From: Rotaria socialis
Lineage: Eukaryota > Rotifera > Eurotatoria > Philodinida > Philodinidae
Length of the DNA: 64,000 nucleotides
Assembly: GCA_905331475.1 (NCBI GenBank)
Contig: CAJNYU010003131.1
Coordinates: 62,001 to 126,000, forward strand
Direction of reading: 5' to 3'
Shown: positions 37,123 through 56,208 of the stretch, in pieces
Layout of the letters: every line of letters starts with the position of its first letter
How positions within the stretch are numbered: the first letter of the stretch is position 1
Notes under the pieces: generated by a model
What the model was told of the DNA's origin: nothing
Seen by the model: only the letters and a program-made list of their open reading frames with translations
Database searches by the model: none
Made by a program: the position numbers and the translations under genes

Positions 37123-37461
37123 CTAAACAGCCAAACCAAAAACATTGATAATCGAAAAAATACTTTTATTTTCCCATTTAACTGTAACACATCCATCTGT
37201 TGTTCCGTCCCATAAACAAGAGAGAGCTGTATGCAAACCAAGTTTCATTTCTTTTGTTTTTTCACCTATTAAAACTGTTACAACATATTTCATTTGTTGA
37301 TTAAGATTTCTATCTTGAATTTGTTCAAGTCGACGTAAAATTTCCGTTAAAATATCAGTATTCCACTGACGCGTATAGTCATAGTTAAATTGCTTTTCGC
37401 CAAGTCTATCATGTAAAACTTGCTTTACTATCGTCTTTATTTCATCGATCGTGAATGACAT
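37123..37461 (-). CDS. DYNLT1: Tctex-type cytoplasmic dynein light chain
   Basis: Small dimeric subunit of cytoplasmic (and axonemal) dynein that binds intermediate chains and cargo. Single-exon frame of 112 residues, the usual family length. It starts MSFTIDEIKTIVKQVLHDR and shows the family pattern throughout: RQWNTDILTEILRRLEQ, MKYVVTVLIGEK, GLHTALSCLWDGTTDG, TVKWENKSIFSIINVFGLAV. The C-terminal beta strands (CVTVKWENK, FGLAV) match DYNLT1/DYNLT3 closely. It lies only 53 bp downstream of the stop of the first cation-efflux gene on the same strand. A decayed copy sits at the equivalent place behind the second efflux gene. DYNLT1 versus DYNLT3 cannot be decided. Confidence 0.92.
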   Translation of the reverse strand: MSFTIDEIKTIVKQVLHDRLGEKQFNYDYTRQWNTDILTEILRRLEQIQDRNLNQQMKYVVTVLIGEKTKEMKLGLHTALSCLWDGTTDGCVTVKWENKSIFSIINVFGLAV

Positions 37462-37514
37462 AACACATTAAATATGATATTAGAAGGAGAAAAAAAAGCT
37501 TCAACGCGCTCTAT

Positions 37515-40375
37515 TTAAACAACTTTATGTTCATCACCTGGACAATGAGAATATTCATGATCGAGATGAACGAATGCCTGAAAATTAAAATTCACATATC
37601 AAGTATGAAAACAAACAACAAAATTCGGTTGTGAACTTACTCGTTCGACTTCAGGTAACTCTTCAATTTTCTTTTGTAATGATTCTCCAATATCATGTGC
37701 TTCTTTAAGCATCATGTCCTCCCGTAAAACAATATCAACTTCAACCAAAAACGATGTACCGAAATAGAACGCTCGTACCGTATCAATTTTTTCAATTAAT
37801 GGAGAATGATGGTAAGTTATCCACTAAACACAAAATAACAATTAGAAAATTTTCTCCTCAACAAAAACAAAACTTCTATTTACAGTTATTTGTGAAAGAA
37901 ATTGTGGATCAGCTGTAAATCCACTTAATCGTTTTACTTGAGCTAAATAAAATAAAAAAGTTGTAAACGAAATTCCAATGTTTCTCGTTAACTATCGATT
38001 CTATTTATCCAAAAGTAGACATAAATTCTCACACTTTATCCTTTAAGACTCTTTGTAGGTGACACTTTACAAGGAATATGATAATATTCGATAAGAAATA
38101 AGACCTATATGCAACTAACCATTGGCTTGTCGAATCCATGTGAAAATAATATAGAATGAAATCAGAATAGCACCGACAGGATCAATGATAATGGCTTCTT
38201 GTCTTAGTTCTTTTCTATATGCAATCGAACCTGAAATTGAAAAATAGACAGATAAAATTGAAATAAGTTCTGTACATTACCGATGAGACCACAAGTAAGT
38301 GCAACAATATTCGAAAAGACATCATTACGATGATCAGAACTCAATGCTGACATGGTTGGAGTTTTTATACGGTAACATAGAAAAAATAAAATTGCTTTAC
38401 TAACAATTGTTACAGCCATCACTAATATCGGTAATGCACTCATATCAATTTTTGTTAATGTTTTTGTTGTATTCACTTCGGTAAAATAGCCTGCATCATT
38501 AGTAATTGTATTAATAGATTCATAGATGACTAAAACCGATGCAGCACACATTATAACGGATAAAATTACAATAGCTATTGGTTCAAGACGTGTCCGACCT
38601 AAACATATGTAAAAGTAGTGTTAAGAAATAATTTCACAGAATGAGTTTTGACTAATTCACACCAAAAACTGCAGAAGCAGAAAATCTAATCATTTGCTGA
38701 ACCACGAAAAAGTTTTAAGTAATAGCAAGGCTTACATTGCTTATTGAGTAGATTTGCTTGAATGAGAGGTGAAAATTTATTCAACTTTATATTGCTGCTA
38801 TAGTTTCAGTGATCGGTCGAGTCCAAGAAACGTAATCGTAAATCGTCATATACAAAGACGTATGATAATCTACATGCTTCAGTATTAGAATCGTGCACGT
38901 GTTTTTTGTACATACATGAACATACAATGGCTAACGGAGGTAAAAGAACGTTCGCTTACTCGCGACACGTGCAATATGCGTAAGTAAACATGTATAATCG
39001 TGGAGATGTATGATTGTGATAGTGAGCCATATAATAAGGGACATCGACTTTGTATGAGTCAATTGTGAAATGTAGTAATGTGTTGAAAATGAACGTGTGC
39101 ATGGTTGGAGAGATGATCGAGTCCCTATGATTGAAATTACGCCATAAAATACGTGAATTATCGATGCCGCTAACAGTTCAACTATCTCAATACAATCATG
39201 TGCATAAGCAATGAATCTTGATTGACAACTCAATTTGAAACTACGCTCGCTGAATGATATAGTGTCTATATATGTTTAAGTGCAAATAGCGATAGTATAA
39301 ATTCAACGTATTTATGTTCTCGATTAATTTCTTTCGTATCAAGAGGGGACAAGTGTATTGCATCGATACATCAATTTTTTATGTTAGCAGCTCTTGAATC
39401 CAAATGTGTGCGATTTATCCTCAATAAAAAAATGTCTTATTACCAATCTAATGTATTCCCGACTGTTTTGAATATATTCGTAGAGCTATATGAATCTCAC
39501 TCTTTGTGCCGTTTCTAGTATTCAACGCGAAATGAATAGCCACTTCACGAGCAACACCAGTAACATTTTAAATTCAAGATTAATGCGCCCATATGATAAT
39601 TACACATCGAAGTAACACGTCACACTCGAACACACTGAAACTAGTTGTTGCTATCGTATGTTTTCTCATTACCTTGTGGATATCGATATGAATCCCGTTT
39701 TTTTATTGCACGCCAGGCCCAAAATAAAATAACCGATGTTGTAAGATCAACAGCTGAATCAATCACAGAAGAAACAACTGAAAGTGAATGTGAAATAACA
39801 GCACCGACAATTTTTAATATAAATAAAGCCTAGAATAAATAAATTATTAATGTCATAATGATTAAATTACGATCTAAACGTACTAGATTGACGCCAAGTG
39901 AAACTTTAGTTAATATCTTGGATATTCTTTTATCTTTTTCTTTCTCTGCTCTGTAGACATCATTTTCTGCTCCGTGTTCTGTTCCGGAGCCATGCAAACG
40001 TTCGAAAACATCAATAAGTTCATCTTGATTTTTATAAAATCGCTTCACGCGCCGAGGCAATTCAGAATCTTCATCGCGTTTACCTCGACGTCTTTCTTGT
40101 AAGTGTTTCAAAGAGTAATATGGATCCTCATCGGATGAAGACGCCACTTGATTTTTCGTATGAACATCATTTGAGAGTGACGTTACATCATTTTGCTGAT
40201 TTTTATCGACTGTTGAAAAGGAAAGACCAGTTGGTTTCAGAGTTTTGCCGTGTGTTGAAGCACGACTTGATTGTGGTGTAGATTTTGGCGATGGTTCATT
40301 TTTCTCATTGGGTGAAATCCGGTCGACAGACGTTCTGTCTGATTTATGATCATAAGACTCGTTTGTATGATGCAT
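37515..40375 (-). CDS. Cation diffusion facilitator, Mn-type, copy 1
   Basis: Membrane metal/proton exchanger moving divalent cations out of the cytosol. Minus strand; exon 1 39883-40375 encodes a long Ser/Asp-rich cytosolic N-terminus ending [20 protein letters not shown], a phrase typical of the MTP8-11 group. Later exons run to the stop at 37515-37517. TM2 has IDSAVDL and TM5 has DHRNDVFSN, giving DxxxD in both metal sites. DxxxD, rather than HxxxD, marks the Mn-type CDF clade, so Mn2+ is the likely substrate (inference). The C-terminal cytosolic domain is present ([46 protein letters not shown]). The first intron region is about 1 kb. It is the downstream copy of a tandem pair, followed 53 bp later by a dynein light chain gene. 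Confidence 0.88.
37621..38608. repeat. Near-identical tract, CDF copy 1 side
   Basis: These 988 bp, exons and introns alike, match 42617-43604 with a single base difference that I could find (near 37694). Sequence on either side is clearly diverged between the two copies. Recent gene conversion or an assembly error could produce this. Confidence 0.85.
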
Positions 40376-42344
40376 GTTACTTTTATTGCTATTTAGTTTT
40401 TAAAAAAAGGAACGAATATAAGTAGTCAATTTATTATGTTTTAACTGTGCTATTTTTGTTTTTTCGTTCTTTCGTTACACTTCAATGAATCAAGTCTTTG
40501 AAGTTTTTATTATTTCATCGATGCTCTTTTTTTTCGTCGAACAATGAACAGGTTTTGTAACCGAGAGAACGAGATAATCGACGGTATTCGTAGGTTCAAT
40601 TGAACTCGAAGATAGATGTAAAATAAACATGAAAGCGATATTGATAGTATGATTTATGTTTTACTTCATAGAAAAATTCAAGTTCAAAAAAACGTATGCT
40701 CTATGAAACTTCGTTTTTTTCATATCACCTACCAAACAGGTTAAATCACTAAACATAGTGACAGTGATTATTTATATACTTTTCCCGTACGTGAAATTAT
40801 CACTGGGTAGCAAAAATATGGCTGATGCTCTACATGAGTAGAATATTCTTGAATTAGAGAAAGTATTTATCAACGTAATTACTAATGAACTGTAAAATAA
40901 ATATATTACCATATTATATTTTCGTCCTCAATTGAGCTGTTTCGCTGTTGGCCCTAAGGCACACTTTTTTATACATAAAAACAAAATCCGTCTTTTCAAG
41001 TGCAAGAAAACGTATATCTAGAGATTAAAGCAAATATCACCAAGGTAAAATAAAACAAGAATATATCACTTTTATTTTGACTTTTATGGATCATTATTGA
41101 CTTCTTGTTTTTTTCTTGTAATATACTATGATAGTCATGTGTACTCATTCCATCGATAACTGCGTAATTTCACCGCTATTGCGATCGTACTTGTGACCCC
41201 TTTGAAGGTTCCACTATGTCGGCTAGCACGCGATATAAAAGCAATTCGAATGAATATTGAGCGCTAAAGCACTGTATCTTTCACTACATTGGGGTCCCCT
41301 GTCATAGAAATTGTTGATATAATCGTCGATTTTCAATGAGATGAAATGTTTTTATCGTTTGATCAAGATAATAGAAAAAACGTGATAGTTACCTATTCGC
41401 TTTTAGCATAGTTCCCTTGTGAATGTTAGAAAAAAAACAAGAGAAAACAGATATCTATAGAAAGGTGAAAATATCGAGTTTATCAAAGTGGCGAAAATTT
41501 TGAAGATGACGCTAATAAGCACTTTTCTAGTCAACTAAGTTTCGAAGGGATGAACCTAAATAAAGACATAGATTATTAGATTTTGGTGCTTATAAGGTCG
41601 ATTAAAAATAGGATCGACGCATGCAACACGCCGCTATATAAATACTTTAAATGAGTCTAAACAAAGAATAAAATTAATCTGAGTGAATTCTTGAATATTT
41701 GCTTGGTCGATAACTATTACAAAGTAAAACAAAAACTTTACTAGCCATAACGTGCATCCTTACCTCTGTTTCGCTTTTGCCTCGATTTCCGACTATATCG
41801 TTTATGCAAAGGAATCATGGTATTCAGATCCAGATCTATACATTTTTGAACCTGATGGAGATTACTCTTATGTATGATATATAAAAACATTCTCTTTTCG
41901 AAGCATCGGCGAAGATATTTACGTCTAAATAAGTTGAACTATCATATACTAACATTCTCGAAATAATTATCTTTCGATGTTCTTTGTCGACTGTTTTTTA
42001 TCGCATGCAAAAAATATAAAGGCTAGAACTACAAACAATAAAATAGATAGCAAAAAGCATGTTTACAAGATATAATAATCAGTGAGATGGTATGTGCAGG
42101 CCACGAGAACTAAACGAGCTTATGTAGAAATGTAAGATTCAAATAAAAGGGAGCTAGAAAAAAATGAGTATATGGTAATACTGATAGATATCATCGTGTA
42201 GTATTATCCCTAAGGTATCGACTTCGATGTTCTAAAATGTAACTATATGATATAAAGGTAGTACACCAAAACAATTCGAGTTCCTCAACTTCTAATAAAA
42301 GTGACATGTTAGGATATAGAAGTCATTGCTATCTTGAATATGTT
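40376..42344. other. Intergenic between the tandem CDF units
   Basis: The first 700-800 bp resemble the sequence upstream of CDF copy 2 (45408 to about 46110), so the duplication includes the 5' flank. The rest shows no gene. AT-rich. Confidence 0.5.
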
Positions 42345-42455
42345 GTAGTCTATGTAAAATTTCACTCGTTCACTCAAGGATATAGTCATATTTTCATCAA
42401 GTCTGTCATGTAAAACAGGTTTTTATTATTTAGTGTATTTCATCAATCGTCAATG
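42345..42455 (-). pseudogene. Decayed dynein light chain (DYNLT) fragment
   Basis: Matches the 5' part (about 35-40 codons) of the intact DYNLT gene at 37123-37461, including the stretch around the start (GTCAATGGCATAATATA against GTGAATGACATAACACA) and CTGTCATGTAAAAC. The frame is broken by indels and the rest of the gene is not recognisable. Its place, just downstream of CDF copy 2, mirrors the intact DYNLT behind CDF copy 1, so it is the leftover of a two-gene duplication. Confidence 0.65.
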
Positions 42456-42510
42456 GCATAATATATAAAATACAGTATCCAACGGAAAAAATAGCATCAG
42501 CGTGTCCTAC

Positions 42511-45407
42511 TTAAACAACTCTGTGTTCATCACCTGGGCTATGTGAATATTCATAATCGACATGAACGAATGCCTAGAAATTAAAATTCACATATCACGT
42601 ATGAAAACAAACAACAAAATTCGGTTGTGAACTTACTCGTTCGACTTCAGGTAACTCTTCAATTTTCTTTTGTAATGATTCTCCAATATTATGTGCTTCT
42701 TTAAGCATCATGTCCTCCCGTAAAACAATATCAACTTCAACCAAAAACGATGTACCGAAATAGAACGCTCGTACCGTATCAATTTTTTCAATTAATGGAG
42801 AATGATGGTAAGTTATCCACTAAACACAAAATAACAATTAGAAAATTTTCTCCTCAACAAAAACAAAACTTCTATTTACAGTTATTTGTGAAAGAAATTG
42901 TGGATCAGCTGTAAATCCACTTAATCGTTTTACTTGAGCTAAATAAAATAAAAAAGTTGTAAACGAAATTCCAATGTTTCTCGTTAACTATCGATTCTAT
43001 TTATCCAAAAGTAGACATAAATTCTCACACTTTATCCTTTAAGACTCTTTGTAGGTGACACTTTACAAGGAATATGATAATATTCGATAAGAAATAAGAC
43101 CTATATGCAACTAACCATTGGCTTGTCGAATCCATGTGAAAATAATATAGAATGAAATCAGAATAGCACCGACAGGATCAATGATAATGGCTTCTTGTCT
43201 TAGTTCTTTTCTATATGCAATCGAACCTGAAATTGAAAAATAGACAGATAAAATTGAAATAAGTTCTGTACATTACCGATGAGACCACAAGTAAGTGCAA
43301 CAATATTCGAAAAGACATCATTACGATGATCAGAACTCAATGCTGACATGGTTGGAGTTTTTATACGGTAACATAGAAAAAATAAAATTGCTTTACTAAC
43401 AATTGTTACAGCCATCACTAATATCGGTAATGCACTCATATCAATTTTTGTTAATGTTTTTGTTGTATTCACTTCGGTAAAATAGCCTGCATCATTAGTA
43501 ATTGTATTAATAGATTCATAGATGACTAAAACCGATGCAGCACACATTATAACGGATAAAATTACAATAGCTATTGGTTCAAGACGTGTCCGACCTAAAC
43601 ATATNNNNNNNNNNNNNNNNNNNNNNNNNNNNNNNNNNNNNNNNNNNNNNNNNNNNNNNNNNNNNNNNNNNNNNNNNTTTTTGTTGTATTCACTTCGGTA
43701 AAATAGCCTGCATCATTAGTAATTGTATTAATAGATTCATAGATGACTAAAACCGATGCAGCACACATTATAACGGATAAAATTACAATAGCTATTGGTT
43801 CAAGACGTGTCCGACCTAAACATATTTTAAAGTTGTATTAAAAATTGGTTTCACCTAATGAAAATCTTGAATGTTTCATGAGAAAAGTAGCTGGCACAGA
43901 TTTCGGTGTTTTGCCTCCAAAATTTTTCTCAGTCACACTAAAAACTCCAGAAGTAGAAAATCTAAGAATCTGCTGAACCATGAGAAAGTCGTAAGTTGCA
44001 GCAATGCTTACATTATTTATTGAGTAAATTTCTTGAATGAGAGGTAAATTCAAGAAATATTTAGTCAACTTTACGTGGATGCCATAGATTTAGCATTACA
44101 ACCGCGCACGTGAGCGTTGTACGTTTGGATACTCTCGATATGCACAGTATGTGAAAATAACGATATGACTTAGTATACAGTTATAGAGATACATGCTTGC
44201 TTGTAATGCTGAGCCATACAAGGAAGCATATCACATTTTTATGTGTCAATTTTTTGAAATTTAGTAATATCTTAAAAATTAACGTCTTATAATTATGATT
44301 TAAAATAACTACAAGGTGTGCCGGTTACGTATGTTTTTTATTAGTTGAATCATGTGAATGAATCATTATTTTTGATTGGCAAGTCAAGCATATTCTTGTT
44401 GAGTCATGCAATTTTTAAGTACAAATAGTGATGATATATAAGTTTAAAATATCCATGTTTTTGTCTGATTGTATTAGTTCGCGTCTCAGGTATCAACAGA
44501 GAGAGAAAATATGTATTGCACCAATGCATCTGTTTTATGTTGGCAGTTCTTGAAACCAAATTGTTACGATTTATGTTTAAGATGATACATGCCGTATTAT
44601 CGATTTTATTCATCTAGTACCCTTTTAGAAACATCCATATAGCCACAGAGACCTCTCTCTCCTTGTATGTCGTGTCTTACAGTAAAGCGTGAATGAATAG
44701 ACACTGCATGAACAATACTAATAATATTTAAAACTCAAAGACTATTACGCCTGTACGATAGACACATACTGAAATAATTTATCACACTCGAGCTCTATTA
44801 TTTTCATACTACCTTGTGGATATTGATATAAATCGCGTTTTTTAATAGCACGCCATGTCCAAAGTAAAATAACTGATGTTGCAAGATCAACAGCAGAGTC
44901 AATCACAGAAGAGACAACTGAAAGTGAATGTGAAATAACAGCAGCGACAATTTTTAATATTAATAAAGCCTAGAATAAATGAATTATAAGCATCATATTG
45001 ATGAAATTAATATGTAAACGTACAATGTTGGCAACAAGTGAAACGTGAGTTAATATCTTGGACATTCTTTGTTCTTTATCTCTTTTTTGTTGGTAGGCAT
45101 CCTTGTCTGCTTCGTTTTCTGCTCTTGCACCGTCCACACGTTCGAAAACATCAATAAGATCATCTTGATTTTTATAAAATCGCTTCACGCGTCGAGGCAA
45201 TTCAGAATCTTCAGCACGTTGACCTCGTCGTCCTTCTTGTAAATGTTTCATAGAATAATAATATTCCCGATCGGGTAAAGGCACCGGTTGATTTTCTGTA
45301 CGAGTATCGTCTGGCACAGATATGATCTCATTCTGTTGATTTATATCAATCGTTGAAAAGGGAAGACTGTTTGGCTCATGATCATATGACTCGTTCGTAT
45401 GATCCAT
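42511..45407 (-). CDS. Cation diffusion facilitator, Mn-type, copy 2
   Basis: Tandem paralogue of the gene at 37515-40375 with the same predicted role. Exon 1 (from 45407) encodes [17 protein letters not shown] and so on, about 40 residues shorter than copy 1 in the variable N-terminus but with the same [20 protein letters not shown] box. The 3' half (42617-43604) is nearly identical to copy 1, so the DHRND TM5 site and C-terminal domain are the same protein sequence; the C-terminal end is HR-VV, stop at 42511-42513. The gene is interrupted by 73 Ns (43605-43677), and 148 bp before the gap are repeated after it, duplicating the start of one exon. As assembled it would have a partly repeated exon; this is probably a misjoin. 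Whether copy 2 is intact in the animal cannot be told. Confidence 0.75.
42617..43604. repeat. Near-identical tract, CDF copy 2 side
   Basis: Partner of 37621-38608. The identity stops exactly at the start of the N gap; beyond the gap the two genes differ in many places. Confidence 0.85.
43457..43604. repeat. 148-bp direct repeat, left of gap
   Basis: Same sequence as 43678-43825. It covers the beginning of the CDF exon encoding [17 protein letters not shown] and its acceptor. A repeat exactly bordering an assembly gap is typical of two contigs (alleles or paralogues) placed side by side. Confidence 0.9.
43605..43677. other. Assembly gap of 73 Ns
   Basis: Unknown bases within CDF copy 2. The flanks are the 148-bp direct repeats, so the true gap may be zero or negative. 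Confidence 1.
43678..43825. repeat. 148-bp direct repeat, right of gap
   Basis: Second copy of 43457-43604. From 43826 on the sequence is copy-2 specific and clearly diverged from copy 1. Confidence 0.9.
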
Positions 45408-51920
<6,513 letters not shown>

Positions 51921-52861
51921 TTATTGTAAGCACTATTCCGCGGAGCAATAAGTAGATGTGACTGCTACTACGGACATGCGTATTAATAGTAGAAGAAAAG
52001 TAAAAGTAATGTACGTCATACAATTATAATGGGACAAAAATAGCTCACGCCTTCGCTACCGTTTTTTTTTCTTCATTTTCTTGTTCATCCTTCATGATTT
52101 TGTGCAAAAAAAGAGGATAATTGACGTCTAATTTCCTTCCTCATTAGACTAACAGTTTTCATATAATGCAGAATTGCAATGCAAAATATCAGCATATGCC
52201 AAGAAAAATATTTGAATGCATATTGGATAAAAAAAAAGAAAGAGGAATTTTTTTCAGCAAACCCTGAAAATTATTTACTAATAATTTAGACCATTTTCGA
52301 GAGATCTGTTCATAGGAACTATGGTATCCGTCAACATTAGTTAAATATCGAGAGAACCGACTCAATTAGACAGTCATGGATTTCGGATCAGACAGTTTGT
52401 TCTTGTGATTTCGTTTATTAGACAAGAATATTTTTGATAATTACCTGAACGCCGTGCAACATCACGGTATCTGATCTCGATTACGGATATCCCCTCCGGG
52501 TCAATGTGTAAAAAAAAATGCGTTTAAAGGAAATTCAAAAAGCAAACTATTTCCTATATAAACTACTCGAAAAACTTCTTATTTCAAGTTGTATTTACAA
52601 AACTAGCCAAGGAGTAAAACGAATTGCCATGGTTGATCTATATACATTACTTGAAGATTTCAAAAAGAATTTGCGCAAGTCAATACCTTATTCTTCTCCT
52701 TCATCCATGTAGAGCTTAAATCAATAGTTACAATAAGAAGATTTAATTTAATCTATCTATCGATTGCCTAGTCGAACCATATCTGAATCGTTGTCTATAT
52801 TAAAATTGATTCCAAAATCACAATTATAATGATAAGCTCTATAATGAAAATAAACGAAAGT
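51921..52861. other. Intergenic, GK5 / mevalonate kinase
   Basis: 941 bp between the MVK stop and the GK5 start. The plus-strand frame at 52518-52712 (Lys/Leu-rich, 64 codons) has no known motif and no splicing context; not supported. It probably holds the GK5 promoter. Confidence 0.45.
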
Positions 52862-53839
52862 TTAAAACGTTTGTTCTTCCCGTAAACCTTCAACACCACA
52901 TTCCACAAAAGCAATTGATTTTATATGATTATCTTGTAGTAAATCTAAAATCTGATCTTTTGTAAAACAAGATGTTAATGCAATCAGACAACCGCCACCG
53001 CCTGCACCAGTAATTTTTGCTGATATATTTTTCTTAGCTAATATTTCAATAATATTATCAATTTCTAATGTTGACACACCTAAACATTTCAATAATTGTT
53101 GATTCTCTTGAAATAATTGATCTATTTGCTCAGAATGTTCAATCATTGAATCCACACATCGTTCAACATCATTTAAAATTCTTTCACCTTCTTGTTGATT
53201 GCTTTCAACAAATAAACGTACTAATTCAACCATTCTTTTCGTTGATTTCGGTATACCAGTATCAATAATAGCTAAATTTGATAAACGAAAATTAATATGT
53301 TTTTTCACTGCTCGACTATAAACGAGTGATTGGCCATAGGTACTTATTGTATTATCAATGCCAGATGGTGTTCCATGAAAAATACATTCAACTTTATAGG
53401 ATAATTCATTAATATCTTCTCGATTCAATGTTTTATGATAAAGAAGATAGAAACAACCAACAAGACAAACGCTAAACGCTGCGCTTGAACCGAGACCAGC
53501 GCCGATGGGAATTTCCGAATGTACTTGTATATTCAATTGACTTCGATCGGAGACGAAAGACTTGAAATGATTGTAGACAAACAGTATGCCTTGAATTTCA
53601 ATTGGATATGAATTCTGTATGTTTGATAAATCAATTAGATGTTGTTGATTGGTATCCTGAAATGATACTTTTAATACCGGACTAGTAGGTTCATTAGTTT
53701 GCTCTTCTGCTGTTAGTTGCATGTATAAACGCATACCAATACTAGTAACCAAAGCTCGACGACCATAAACGACAGCATGTTCACCACCAATAATTAGTTT
53801 ACCTGGTGACGAAACAATGACGTTTCTTTTCATCTTCAA
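52862..53839 (-). CDS. MVK: Mevalonate kinase
   Basis: GHMP-family kinase making 5-phosphomevalonate from mevalonate and ATP, early in isoprenoid and sterol synthesis. Single exon, 325 residues, shorter than human MVK (396) but with all motifs. PGKLIIGGEHAVVYG (residues 12-26) holds the catalytic-site Lys14 and Glu20. PIGAGLGSSAAFSV (111-124) is the ATP loop, with Ser118 or Ser119 at the Mg site. Glu151 precedes HGTPSGIDNTISTYG (155-169), whose Asp162 is the presumed catalytic base. KITGAGGGGCLIAL (275-288) is motif 3. The first ATG gives MKMKRN directly before the first beta strand, as expected. The reduced length reflects shorter loops rather than a missing motif, so it should be active. 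No introns, unlike most neighbours. Confidence 0.96.
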   Translation of the reverse strand: MKMKRNVIVSSPGKLIIGGEHAVVYGRRALVTSIGMRLYMQLTAEEQTNEPTSPVLKVSFQDTNQQHLIDLSNIQNSYPIEIQGILFVYNHFKSFVSDRSQLNIQVHSEIPIGAGLGSSAAFSVCLVGCFYLLYHKTLNREDINELSYKVECIFHGTPSGIDNTISTYGQSLVYSRAVKKHINFRLSNLAIIDTGIPKSTKRMVELVRLFVESNQQEGERILNDVERCVDSMIEHSEQIDQLFQENQQLLKCLGVSTLEIDNIIEILAKKNISAKITGAGGGGCLIALTSCFTKDQILDLLQDNHIKSIAFVECGVEGLREEQTF

Positions 53840-54448
53840 TAATGTTATTTAAATAGCTTCGTCGAAATTTCACGATTATAGAGATAAACAAAGAAATAGC
53901 TCTAGACGGACTTCTTTTTTTGTATTCTTGACCCATGATTTTTCTATAGCGCATGAGCAAGAAGTCTCAATCAGGGAATGATTTAGATTAAATATTTCTG
54001 TCAACAAAATGTCAAAACTGTCAACTTCCTTAACTGTATATGAATTGAGAGTTTTCTGACAATCTTCCGAATGATGAATATCAGTGTTAGAATTCAGATT
54101 TGACCCCAGAATCTATAAGTAAGAAAACTGAACCTTTACATATTATACTTTAACTCATAGGAAAACGAACAAAAATTTTCATAGTAAGTTTACCGATGAA
54201 TCGAATAAAATTAGATTAATATTTACAATGAAACTAAAGAACAGATCATTTTACCTTTAATTATACTTTTCAAGATATTTTTAACATAAAAACTACAAAA
54301 AAGAAGAAAAGATAAATAAATATTTTTTGAATTATTTTCAGTTTGACTTTTTCATACGAGAAAATGCTCAATTTTACAAAAGAAAACAACAAACGAGTTT
54401 GGTCAGCTTGCAATATTCAAATGAAATATTTTTTTTTATGGTTTTTCT
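53840..54448. other. Intergenic, MVK / SLC66A2
   Basis: 609 bp on the upstream side of MVK, which probably includes its promoter. No TATA box stands out and no gene was seen. Confidence 0.5.

Positions 54449-56208
<1,760 letters not shown>

Noticed and set aside
38931-39233. 100-codon minus-strand frame inside CDF copy 1
   Set aside because: It lies in the long intron between the CDF exons, has no TM or metal motif and no match in copy 2.
52518-52712. 64-codon Lys/Leu-rich plus-strand frame between GK5 and MVK
   Set aside because: No family recognised, and no promoter, acceptor or partner exon.
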